This document shows, in pieces, positions 7,172 through 15,159 of a stretch of DNA of 58,952 nucleotides. A program made the translations under genes and the position numbers. Position 1 is the stretch's first letter. The number at the start of each line of letters is the position of its first letter. The stretch is from a bacterium (lineage in GTDB: Bacteria > UBP7 > UBA6624): assembly GCA_002716355.1 (NCBI GenBank), contig PBAU01000009.1:1-58952 (forward strand). The letters are read 5' to 3'. Below the pieces are notes generated by a model. That model was not told the DNA's origin. It saw nothing but the letters and a program-made list of their open reading frames with translations, and searched no databases.

Positions 7172-8811
7172 CTGTAACAAGATATTACAAAGTATTTATT
7201 ACCTCAGATTTTTTTAGTCTGAAGTCTTGGACTTACTCTTTTGAAGGAGAGATAAAAGTGGGAACCTGGGTTTCAGTCGATGGTTATGGAAATTCAAAAA
7301 ATAAAAAAGAAATATGGGGTTTAGTTGTTTCTGAGACACAGCCTTTTAAGGCTTGTAAAAAAATATTGAATATTGGGCCAAGAATGAGAAAGAGCAGATA
7401 TGATTTTTTTCAAGATTGTTTAGATTGTTTCATTCCTCCTGGTCCAATTTTAAAAATTTTAATGCCTGGCAGGGCTCCAATTGAGCCCAACACTCTTAAG
7501 GCGTCACAAATTTTAAATGTTTTTCCAAATTTGAAGACTTTAAAAAGGTACGGTTTCCAGGCAACAACAAAATCAAACAAGAGCTTGAAGGCTATTGCAA
7601 ACGGCGAAAAAGTGAATGTTTTTGGGCTTGTAGATTCGATTGGTTTTCCTTTCTCGAATCTTACTAAGATTAATATTTTTGAAGAAGGGCATCCTGATTA
7701 CAGAAGTTTTTATAAAAAAAATCGATATTCATGGTTCAGAGATTCTGCAACCTTAATCAAGAGGTACCAATTTTTTTCTAATTGTGAGATTGAGTGGCAT
7801 GCTAATTTAATTGCTCCTTCAGTTGGTTGTTATTTGGAAAAATTGAAAAATTCTGACTATAGTCAATTTTTAAGTCCGGTTGTTGGGTTTGGGGATGAAG
7901 GCATTACAGGTTTCGGAAAAGAGTTAAAAGCGTTTTTTGAAAAAGGTCAAAAAATTTGTATATTATTGCCTTCAAAAGGTACAGGTAGCCTTTTTTGTAA
8001 ATCTTGTAAGAAGAATATTAGATGTCAGATTTGTGACAAGGTGCTAGTTTTATCTAAGAATGAATTAAAGTGTATTCAATGTAATCAAGAATGGCCGAAA
8101 GTTAAAAAATGTAATGAATGTAATTCATGGCTTATTGCTCTTAGGCAAGGAGTAGATCACTTCAAAGAGTGGTTGCTAAAAAAAGGTTTTTCTGATTTTG
8201 AGATTGAAATTGTTACTTCAAGTCAAAATGAAAAACAGTTAAAAGATTCTTTGGCTAGATTCAAAAAAGGCTTGTCAAAGGTTTTATTGACTACTAATTT
8301 TGAAATTGCAAGAGAGAGTCATGGTCAAAAAGTTTTATGGATTCCTTATTTGAAATATTTTTTTATTGATGATGATTTTCGTTCTTATGAAAATGGTTGG
8401 TGGAGAATGAATGCTTTGAATAGTTTTTCCAGCAAGAACGATATTCGTTTGTTATTTGGTTTTTCTGGTGAAAGAATTCCACCTGTAGATTGTTTTTTGC
8501 AACGTAGTTTTTCTGATTTCTACAGGCAAGAAATAGAAATAAGGAAGCAGTTCGACTATCCTCCTTTTGGCGAAATTTTAATGATTATTAGCAATCGAAA
8601 AATATCAAATTTTATTTATAAAGGTGAAAACATAGATGATATTGCAAGTGATTTGCGTTACCTAAGAGCGTTTGATGGCAAGGGTAAAGAATCTACACAT
8701 TACGCTTATGTGTTTCAAGCTGCAAAAATCAATCAAGATTTTAAAAAGTTTATAAAAAATTTTGTTTTGGAAAATGAAAATATTAGAATTTATTATGAGC
8801 AAAAATTATGA
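7168..8811 (+). CDS. priA: PriA-like primosomal protein, degenerate helicase, apparent ATA start
   Basis: PriA restarts stalled replication forks. Zn-binding cysteine pairs are visible (CKSCKKNIRCQIC then CIQC and CNEC) near residues 270-320, and the N-terminal 3'-DNA-binding domain is present. Length is about 547 residues against about 730 in E. coli, and I see no Walker A GxGKT loop, only LLPSKGTG near residue 265, so helicase activity may be lost. The first canonical start (GTG 7258) would cut into the DNA-binding domain. Upstream, the frame encodes RYYKVFITSDFFSLKSWTYS, matching the normal N-terminus, back to a TGA at 7165. The only plausible initiator is the ATA at 7168, which overlaps the ppiC TAG as ATAG. 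Confidence 0.82.
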   Translation: MAVTRYYKVFITSDFFSLKSWTYSFEGEIKVGTWVSVDGYGNSKNKKEIWGLVVSETQPFKACKKILNIGPRMRKSRYDFFQDCLDCFIPPGPILKILMPGRAPIEPNTLKASQILNVFPNLKTLKRYGFQATTKSNKSLKAIANGEKVNVFGLVDSIGFPFSNLTKINIFEEGHPDYRSFYKKNRYSWFRDSATLIKRYQFFSNCEIEWHANLIAPSVGCYLEKLKNSDYSQFLSPVVGFGDEGITGFGKELKAFFEKGQKICILLPSKGTGSLFCKSCKKNIRCQICDKVLVLSKNELKCIQCNQEWPKVKKCNECNSWLIALRQGVDHFKEWLLKKGFSDFEIEIVTSSQNEKQLKDSLARFKKGLSKVLLTTNFEIARESHGQKVLWIPYLKYFFIDDDFRSYENGWWRMNALNSFSSKNDIRLLFGFSGERIPPVDCFLQRSFSDFYRQEIEIRKQFDYPPFGEILMIISNRKISNFIYKGENIDDIASDLRYLRAFDGKGKESTHYAYVFQAAKINQDFKKFIKNFVLENENIRIYYEQKL

Positions 8812-9311
8812 ATTTAAAAAAAATACCTAAAGATATTGCTTTTTTGACCAAAGCTTGCATGCCGGTTAGAAAGAGGATCAAAAACAATGTGATTGCAAAA
8901 ATGAAATGTATCCTGGTTGAAAATGACGGTGTGGGGCTTGCAGCTCCTCAGGTCGGACTTGACTCTAGATTGATTTTATGTAAGGAGAGTCCTGAATCAG
9001 AAAACATTCATGTAATGTTGAATCCGGTAATAGAAGAAAAAGAAGGCTTGGAGATTGATGCTGAAGGTTGCTTGTCTATTCCTGATTTAGCAGTCGATGT
9101 TCCAAGGCAAACAAGGATTAAGGTAACTTACAGTGACGAAAATTTAAATGAAAAAAATATAGTTGCTGAAGGTTATTTTGCTAGAGTCTTACAGCATGAA
9201 ATCGATCATTTAGACGGAATATTAATTATCGATAGAGGCTTGGATAATGGTTTTTTTTACAAAGGTAAACAGCTATCTAAAAACGAGGTTGATAAGAAAT
9301 TTTTAAAATAG
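8808..9311 (+). CDS. def: Peptide deformylase
   Basis: Def removes the formyl group from new proteins. All three metal/active-site motifs are present: GVGLAAPQVG near residue 42, EGCLSIP near 86 and HEIDHLDG near 129. The ATG overlaps the priA stop as ATGA. It pairs with fmt, which adds the formyl group. Confidence 0.96.
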   Translation: MNLKKIPKDIAFLTKACMPVRKRIKNNVIAKMKCILVENDGVGLAAPQVGLDSRLILCKESPESENIHVMLNPVIEEKEGLEIDAEGCLSIPDLAVDVPRQTRIKVTYSDENLNEKNIVAEGYFARVLQHEIDHLDGILIIDRGLDNGFFYKGKQLSKNEVDKKFLK

Positions 9312-10180
9312 GTTTTGCTGGATCTGACAATCTTGCCGTGCAGGTTTTGAAGAGTTTGGATATTGATCCTGATTGGATACTAACTAAACCAGATTCAAAA
9401 AGCGGTAGAGGTTTAAAGGTGAATAGTAACCCTGTTATGGATTATGCCATAAGTCAAAATTATAAATACTATACCTCTGTGAAAAAAGTTACAAATGTCG
9501 ATTTATTGTTAGTTGTTTCTTACGGTAATATCATCCCTGATCAAATGTTGGATTATAAATTTGGATGTTTAAATCTCCATCCTTCTTTTCTTCCAAGGTA
9601 TAGAGGTGCAACACCTATACAGAGAGCAATCATGTCAGGGGACAAGAAAGTCGGTGTTTCATGGATCAAATTGACAAGTAATCTTGATGCTGGGCCTATA
9701 TTGTGTCAAGCTGAAGTTTTAGTTGATTATCAAGATAAAAATGAAAATTATGATTCTGTAAAAACCAAAATTGCTAAATCAGGTAGTGTTTTAATCAACA
9801 AGCATTTAAATGAATATGTTAATTCAGAATTAAAATTAAAAGAGCAATCTGGAAAGATAACTTGGGCTAATCGAATCACAAAAGAGGAAAGGGTGGTTGA
9901 TTTAAAAAAAAATGCAAAGCAATGTAATAATTTAATCAAAGCTTTAGACCCTTATCCAGGCGCTAGGTGCAGGTTTGAGCATGAATGGGTTACATTTAAA
10001 AAAAGTTCTTTCTCTATGGTCCAAGATATCAACCCTGGTGAAGTTGCGCTAGAGGGAGATTCATTAGTTGTAGGAACTTCAGAAGGTGTTTTATTGGTTG
10101 ATGTTATCACCCCCCAAGGAAAAAGACCCATGTCGGGAAAGGATTTTTTAAATAGTAGGCCCAATGCAAAATTTAGCTGA
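9299..10180 (+). CDS. fmt: Methionyl-tRNA formyltransferase, non-canonical start
   Basis: Fmt formylates initiator Met-tRNA using 10-formyl-THF. The catalytic loop is visible as LNLHPSFLPRYRGATPIQRA, with SWIKLTSNLDAGPIL after it; the C-terminal OB-like domain covers about residues 200-290. The first canonical start is GTG 9338. However, the preceding codons encode FKIGFAGSDNLAV, the universal first beta strand and loop of Fmt, back to a TAA at 9293. An ATT at 9299 gives MFKIGFAG, which matches the family's usual length exactly. An ATA at 9308 overlapping the def TAG (ATAG) is the alternative. Confidence 0.93.
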   Translation: MFKIGFAGSDNLAVQVLKSLDIDPDWILTKPDSKSGRGLKVNSNPVMDYAISQNYKYYTSVKKVTNVDLLLVVSYGNIIPDQMLDYKFGCLNLHPSFLPRYRGATPIQRAIMSGDKKVGVSWIKLTSNLDAGPILCQAEVLVDYQDKNENYDSVKTKIAKSGSVLINKHLNEYVNSELKLKEQSGKITWANRITKEERVVDLKKNAKQCNNLIKALDPYPGARCRFEHEWVTFKKSSFSMVQDINPGEVALEGDSLVVGTSEGVLLVDVITPQGKRPMSGKDFLNSRPNAKFS

Positions 10181-11903
10181 AGTTAAGATAATAAAAGAGC
10201 TCTTTAGGGAACATCAATTTAGATTTTATAAAGGTTTGCTTGCTGGTAAAAGGGTTTTCGTTTGGGCTGTAAGGAGCCCTGATTTTTCTTGGAGGTCTGC
10301 GGAAAAGAGTTTTCGCGAACTTTTAGATAAAAGCATTCCTAATATATTAACATTAAGACATTTTGCTTCTTACAGGGGAGAATATAGGTTTGTTATAGAT
10401 GGCATAAGTGAATTTAAAACTTTAAAATCATGGATTAATTCAAAGCCTTCTTATTCTGAAAAATTAAAAATTTGCTCTTCTGTCCTTCGTTCGTTAATGG
10501 GTCTTCACAGTCAGGGTTTTACTCATTGTTGGATTAATGAAGATTCATTTATTGTCGATTCCGAAGGCAATGCACGCATGATTGATTTTCCAATTAAGAA
10601 TATGTATTATTCTTCAGTTTTAAAAAAAGATCAAATAAAAAATGATAGCTTATTTGGTTTGCCTCCAGGAGACAAAATTGGACAAAAGATATTTGACACA
10701 AAAAATATTGCACTTTTAATTATAAGAATTTTGACTGGATCCGTCCCTCCTTTAATTGGCGGAAAATTTTTGCTTCCAAGGAGTTTGAATCGTGATTTTT
10801 CTGGTTCCTTGAAGAGAATATTAAATGAAAATAGTGAGGATGTTTTGCAAAGCATTCCTGTTCTTATTGGCAGGATTGAAATGATGAACGAAGAAGAAGA
10901 CTCTTTGAAAAAAGGAAGTTTGTTTAATTATTTTTCTATTTTTAGCCGTAAGTATTTAGAACCTTTTTCTCGTATATTGTTGACTATAGCAAGCATATGG
11001 GCTTCTTTTGAGATTCTTTATTTACTCGGTTTCAGTCAGATTGATTCAAGGATTCCAAATGTAATTGGTCAAACTGAATCAATTGGTTTTTCAAAATTAA
11101 AATCAAAAGGATTTGATGTTAATGTAGTTGGTTTTGAGGATAAAAGTAATTTTGATAAAGGTTTAATTGCGCGCACAGACCCAACAGTGGGATCAAGTTT
11201 AAAAAAGGGTCAATTGGTTAATGTTTGGATAAGTTCAGGTTATTTTGAAAATATCATTCCAGATTTTATTGATTTCAATTTCAATGATTATGTTTCTGAG
11301 TTGATTAAGAGCAATATATGGCCATCAAGAATTAAAAGCATTCAAAGCAGTCAGAATTTAGATTGGGAAATAGCATCTTTGGATCCAGCTCCTGGATCGA
11401 AATTAAAACAAGGTGATGACATTGTTTTGAACATTTATTTTCTAGAAGATACTAGCTTGTTTAAATTTCCAGATTTTAAAAATTTAAATATAAGTAATTC
11501 TTTGCAGCTGCTTAAGGGTGAAAATTTTGAAATTAATGGAGCTGTTAGGACAAAGCGTTACCTTGAAGATGATATCAATCAGCAAAAAATAATATATCAA
11601 TTTCCAGAACATCAAAATATGTTGCCCACACTTTTAGATAACGATCTTTTGTTCATCGTCAAAGAGTCTAAAAATTGGAGTTTTGACATGGGTGAATTGC
11701 CCCCTTGGGTCAATGATGGAGGTATTGAAATCGTTGTAAAATATGGTTCTGAAATGGAAATTTGGAATGAGGTGATAACAAGAGGTCTAAAAAAGGTTTC
11801 TTTTCAAGCAAGAATGAATAATATATTATCGGATAACAAAAAACCAGTTTCCATCATTATTAGCCAGGATGGCAAATTGGCTTGGAGCTCTCAATTTGAA
11901 TGA
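10164..11903 (+). CDS. Membrane pseudokinase with extracytoplasmic PASTA domains
   Basis: Residues 1-240 resemble a Ser/Thr kinase fold. The catalytic loop reads HCWINEDSF in place of HRDLKPxN, and the DFG region reads MIDFPI; both catalytic Asp and Lys positions look lost, so this is probably a pseudokinase. A membrane segment (ILLTIASIWASFEILYLLGF) lies near 270-290. It is followed by about three PASTA-like repeats (IPNVIGQ near 299, then ARTDPTVGSSLKKGQLV, then ASLDPAPGSKLKQGDDI). PASTA domains generally sense peptidoglycan fragments. fmt-PASTA-rpe order is typical of FCB-type genomes. The start overlaps fmt by 17 nt. Confidence 0.75.
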   Translation: MQNLAEVKIIKELFREHQFRFYKGLLAGKRVFVWAVRSPDFSWRSAEKSFRELLDKSIPNILTLRHFASYRGEYRFVIDGISEFKTLKSWINSKPSYSEKLKICSSVLRSLMGLHSQGFTHCWINEDSFIVDSEGNARMIDFPIKNMYYSSVLKKDQIKNDSLFGLPPGDKIGQKIFDTKNIALLIIRILTGSVPPLIGGKFLLPRSLNRDFSGSLKRILNENSEDVLQSIPVLIGRIEMMNEEEDSLKKGSLFNYFSIFSRKYLEPFSRILLTIASIWASFEILYLLGFSQIDSRIPNVIGQTESIGFSKLKSKGFDVNVVGFEDKSNFDKGLIARTDPTVGSSLKKGQLVNVWISSGYFENIIPDFIDFNFNDYVSELIKSNIWPSRIKSIQSSQNLDWEIASLDPAPGSKLKQGDDIVLNIYFLEDTSLFKFPDFKNLNISNSLQLLKGENFEINGAVRTKRYLEDDINQQKIIYQFPEHQNMLPTLLDNDLLFIVKESKNWSFDMGELPPWVNDGGIEIVVKYGSEMEIWNEVITRGLKKVSFQARMNNILSDNKKPVSIIISQDGKLAWSSQFE

Positions 11904-12550
11904 AAATAGCACCTTCGATTTTAGGCTGTAGTTATTTGAATTTAGGTGAGCAGGTTCTTTCTGCAATTGAAGGTGGTGCTGAATGGATTCATGTTGATGT
12001 AATGGATGGAAATTTTGTGCCAAATATCAGCATTGGGATTCCAATTGTTGAATCTTTAAGTAATATTGATTGTTTTCAAGATGTTCATCTAATGATCAAC
12101 TCCCCAGGTAAATATATTCAGAAATTTATTGATGCTGGAGCTAATGCAGTTTCTTTTCATTATGAGGCAACAAAAAATATTGAGGATAATTTAAATTTGA
12201 TATCTTCAAATTCATGCCTTGCGGGCTTGGCAATCAATCCTGACACTGAGTTGAATGTGCTTTATCCATATTTAAATAAGGTTGACTATATTGTAATGAT
12301 GTCAGTTTTCCCCGGATTTGGTGGGCAGAAATTTATCAATTCAACACCAGATAGGATTTCTCAATTGAGTTTATATAGAAAAGAAAAAGGCTTAAAGTTT
12401 GAAATTCAAGTTGATGGTGGCGTCACTCGAGATAATGCAAAAATGTTACATCATGCTGGAGCAGACATACTTGTTTCTGGTTCAGGTGTTTTTAACGATT
12501 GTTATTCTCCTGCTGATTCTGTCTTAAAGATAAAGAAGGAATGTTCATGA
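11900..12550 (+). CDS. rpe: Ribulose-phosphate 3-epimerase
   Basis: Rpe interconverts ribulose-5-P and xylulose-5-P in the pentose phosphate pathway. The TIM barrel begins KIAPSILGCSYLNL. It carries HVDVMDGNFVPNIS (metal His/Asp), DVHLMI, and QVDGGVTRDNA with DILVSGSGVF at the phosphate site. The ATG overlaps the preceding stop (ATGA). Confidence 0.95.
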   Translation: MKIAPSILGCSYLNLGEQVLSAIEGGAEWIHVDVMDGNFVPNISIGIPIVESLSNIDCFQDVHLMINSPGKYIQKFIDAGANAVSFHYEATKNIEDNLNLISSNSCLAGLAINPDTELNVLYPYLNKVDYIVMMSVFPGFGGQKFINSTPDRISQLSLYRKEKGLKFEIQVDGGVTRDNAKMLHHAGADILVSGSGVFNDCYSPADSVLKIKKECS

Positions 12551-13677
12551 AGAATTTTACTAGTGAATCTGTTACAGAGGGGCATCCCGATAAGCTTGCT
12601 GATAAAATTTCAGATAGTTTTTTAGATTTAACTTTATCTTTGGCAGGTGATAAGAAAGATGTAAAGGCAGCTATTGAAACAATGCTTACGGGAAGCAAGG
12701 TTGTTGTTGCTGGCGAAATTTCTCGTCATCTTGTGGATGATGTCAAAAAACAGTCTGAAAAAATAGTTCATAATGTTTTAAATGAAGTTGGTTACACGAA
12801 AGATTCTTTGCAAAAAAATATTATTGATATTGAGATTGTTGATGAGCTGAAGCCTCAGTCCTCTGAGCTTGCAAGGGCTCATGAGGAAAGTGATGATGGA
12901 AGTGAGCTTTCAGGTGATCAGGGCATGATGCATGGTTTTGCTTGTTTACAAACACCTGTGCTTATGCCTGCTGCTATATCATGGGCGCATGATTTGGCAA
13001 AAAGGTTAACAGAGGTTCGCAAAAATAAAACTTTACCTTATTTAAGGCCTGATGGAAAAAGTCAAGTTACTGTCTCTTATAGAAACAAAAAACCATTTGT
13101 TCATTCAGTTGTCTTAAGCACACAGCACGATGAAAGTGTTTCATTAGGAGATTTAAGAGAAGATCTAAAAGAGAAAGTTGTAGTTGATGTTTTAGGTGAT
13201 TTTTTGACAAATCAAAGTAAATTTTATATACAGACATCTGGAACATGGCATGAAGGTGGTCCTATTGTTGACACCGGATTAACTGGTAGAAAAATAACAG
13301 TAGATACCTATGGGGGGTATATACCAAATGGTGGTGGAGCTTTTAGTGGCAAAGATCCAAGCAAGGTTGATCGTTCAGGTGCTTATTACGCTAGATTTGC
13401 TGCAATTCAAGCTTTGAAGGAATTTAAGAATCAAGGTGTCTCTGAAGTTGAGATTCAAGTAGCGTATGCTATTCATAAACCAACACCTATTTCTGTAGAT
13501 GTGAAAACAGATCGATCTGATTTAGATCCTGAAATAGAGGATTATGTAAAATCTTTGAGATGGGATTTAGCTTACATAAATCAAAAATTAGATTTGTGGA
13601 ATTGTCGATATGAGCCACTATCTTCCTATGGTCATTTCGGTCGAGAAGATTTGAATTTATCTTGGGAAGACTATTGA
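12547..13677 (+). CDS. metK: S-adenosylmethionine synthetase
   Basis: MetK makes SAM from methionine and ATP. It begins FTSESVTEGHPDKLADKISD with the active-site His. It has GDQGMMHGFA in place of GDQGxMFGYA, the phosphate loop GGGAFSGKDPSKVDRS, and the normal C-terminal domain. The ATG at 12547 overlaps the rpe stop as ATGA and has AAGGA 6 nt upstream, so it is preferred to the ATG at 12541. There is no room for a SAM riboswitch upstream. Confidence 0.96.
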   Translation: MKNFTSESVTEGHPDKLADKISDSFLDLTLSLAGDKKDVKAAIETMLTGSKVVVAGEISRHLVDDVKKQSEKIVHNVLNEVGYTKDSLQKNIIDIEIVDELKPQSSELARAHEESDDGSELSGDQGMMHGFACLQTPVLMPAAISWAHDLAKRLTEVRKNKTLPYLRPDGKSQVTVSYRNKKPFVHSVVLSTQHDESVSLGDLREDLKEKVVVDVLGDFLTNQSKFYIQTSGTWHEGGPIVDTGLTGRKITVDTYGGYIPNGGGAFSGKDPSKVDRSGAYYARFAAIQALKEFKNQGVSEVEIQVAYAIHKPTPISVDVKTDRSDLDPEIEDYVKSLRWDLAYINQKLDLWNCRYEPLSSYGHFGREDLNLSWEDY

Positions 13678-14792
13678 GTTCAGTAAGTAAAAAAATTAAT
13701 CTTGATGCTGTTTCTGGTATAGATGTTTTTCCAGAGGTTAAAGAAAGGATACTTTTGTCGCTTGGAAGACAAGCTCCAATAAATACATCCTCTAGACATC
13801 TAGCAGGACAAAATATTTCTGCAGTTTTGGATGGTTGTACTTCAACTGTGCTTCAATCTTTAGGTTCTGGTTTTAAAAATGGAATTTGGACAAGTTCGGC
13901 TACAGAGGCCCATCACCTTATTGCACATTCAATCAATCCCAGAAAGATCATTGTTCCAAGAGGTTCACGTTTAAGCTTAATTAATTCAGCTAAAATTATT
14001 TCCAAAAGATGTAAATGTGAAATTATTCAGCCAAAGTTTAATCCTTTGAATGGTTTTGATTTAGATGTTTTAAAAGATGTAAATGAAAAAGATGTTCTTT
14101 TTATGGATTCTTCTTTGGCTGAGATTGGTTTTGTTTACGACTTGAATTTTTTTAATTCTGTTTTGCAGGAAGCCAAAATTAAAGTTCTTATGGATGTTTC
14201 ATCTTCTTTTGGCTGGAGAGAATTAAAAGATAAACTGTTTTTTTCAGATTGGGTTACTTGTTCTTTTTATAGGTTTGGAGGACCTGCTGGTGTTGGTTTT
14301 TTAGCCTCAAAAATCGATGACATGAAACCTTTGTTTCATGGTGTTGAGCAAGAAGGTTTAAGAGGTGGGAACATTCCTTTAAGCTTGATAGAAGGCGCTG
14401 CTTATTCGATGGAATTCTTTAAAGGGAGATTTTTGAAAGCCACATTATCAGGCTGGAAGGAAACGGTTTGCAAGTTAGCAACCTTTATTGAAAATGAATT
14501 TAAAACTAACCAGTTTAAATTTGACAACCATTTGCCTCATGTTATTTCATCACATGTTAAAAATGTTGATCTTGATGCTTTCAGGATGAACCTTTCTGTT
14601 GAAGGTGTTTTTATTGGCACAGGCCCAGCTTGTGTGTCTGGAGCAGGAAAAAAAAGTCAAATTTTGGAAGATATGAATATTAATGATGGTCAAAATTTAT
14701 TAATTTCTCCTGATCTGAATTTAAAAGATCGAGATCTAGAAAACCTATATGAAAAATTAATCAAAGCTTGGTTTGATGCAAAAATAAAATGA
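13674..14792 (+). CDS. NifS/IscS-like cysteine desulfurase family protein
   Basis: This is a class V aminotransferase-fold protein related to cysteine desulfurases, which mobilise sulfur from cysteine. Family features are the start KINLDAVSGIDVFPEVKERI, SSATEAHHL and the C-terminal FIGTGPACVSGAGKKSQIL with a Cys in the active loop position. The PLP-lysine region is divergent: the usual SxHKxxGP is seen as SFYRFGGPAGVGFL with Arg where Lys is expected, so PLP chemistry may be altered. The TTG at 13674 overlaps the metK stop as TTGA; a TTG at 13662 is also in frame. tusA follows directly, which suggests a sulfur-relay role. Confidence 0.78.
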   Translation: MSSVSKKINLDAVSGIDVFPEVKERILLSLGRQAPINTSSRHLAGQNISAVLDGCTSTVLQSLGSGFKNGIWTSSATEAHHLIAHSINPRKIIVPRGSRLSLINSAKIISKRCKCEIIQPKFNPLNGFDLDVLKDVNEKDVLFMDSSLAEIGFVYDLNFFNSVLQEAKIKVLMDVSSSFGWRELKDKLFFSDWVTCSFYRFGGPAGVGFLASKIDDMKPLFHGVEQEGLRGGNIPLSLIEGAAYSMEFFKGRFLKATLSGWKETVCKLATFIENEFKTNQFKFDNHLPHVISSHVKNVDLDAFRMNLSVEGVFIGTGPACVSGAGKKSQILEDMNINDGQNLLISPDLNLKDRDLENLYEKLIKAWFDAKIK

Positions 14793-15040
14793 CAATTCCA
14801 ATACACATACACAAATTGGACACAAGAGGGTTTCTTTGTCCTATACCTATTATTAAATTAAAAAAACTTGTTGATGGTTTAGATATAGAAGATGGCGGAA
14901 AACAGATAATTAAACTTTATTCTGATGATCCTGTTTCGGATGTTGATGTACGAGCATGGTGCTTGGATAATGGCCAAGAGCTTGGAGGTTTGGAAAAAAA
15001 GGGAAAGGATTTTATTTTTAAGATAATAGTGAGAATTTGA
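14789..15040 (+). CDS. tusA: TusA/SirA-family sulfur carrier
   Basis: This 83-residue protein has LDTRGFLCPIPIIKLKKLV, the CPxP motif whose Cys carries a persulfide. TusA-type proteins accept sulfur from IscS and pass it to tRNA thiolation or molybdenum cofactor enzymes. It overlaps the NifS-like gene by ATGA, so the two are probably made in coupled fashion. It is the last gene of the gmk operon. Confidence 0.9.
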   Translation: MTIPIHIHKLDTRGFLCPIPIIKLKKLVDGLDIEDGGKQIIKLYSDDPVSDVDVRAWCLDNGQELGGLEKKGKDFIFKIIVRI

Positions 15041-15065
15041 TGAAACTTTCCTTCTTTTAGATTAG

Positions 15066-15159
15066 TATAGTACTTAACACTTCGGTCAAATGAGGGCTAG
15101 GCCAAGTGTTTTACCTAGTTTTACCTGGGTGGGGAGAGCCTTCGGCTCTCCCTTTTTTT
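15066..15159 (+). ncRNA. Candidate small RNA: possible pseudoknot plus terminator
   Basis: Behind tusA, a TATAGT box at 15066-15071 is followed about 5 nt later by AACACTT (15076-15082), which pairs with AAGTGTT (15104-15110); GG/CC (84-85/102-103) extends the stem. In its loop, CTAGG (15097-15101) is complementary to CCTAG (15114-15118) downstream, which would give an H-type pseudoknot. The intrinsic terminator follows. A transcript of about 80 nt would be independent of any protein gene. It could equally be the 3' UTR of the gmk operon. No Rfam family is recognised. Confidence 0.35.

Noticed and set aside
7168-7260. A frameshift or assembly error at the start of priA
   Set aside because: The conserved N-terminal residues lie in one uninterrupted frame with the rest of the protein, so no frameshift is needed; only the start codon is unusual.
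12400-12547. SAM riboswitch in front of metK
   Set aside because: metK's start overlaps the rpe stop, so there is no leader in which such an element could lie.
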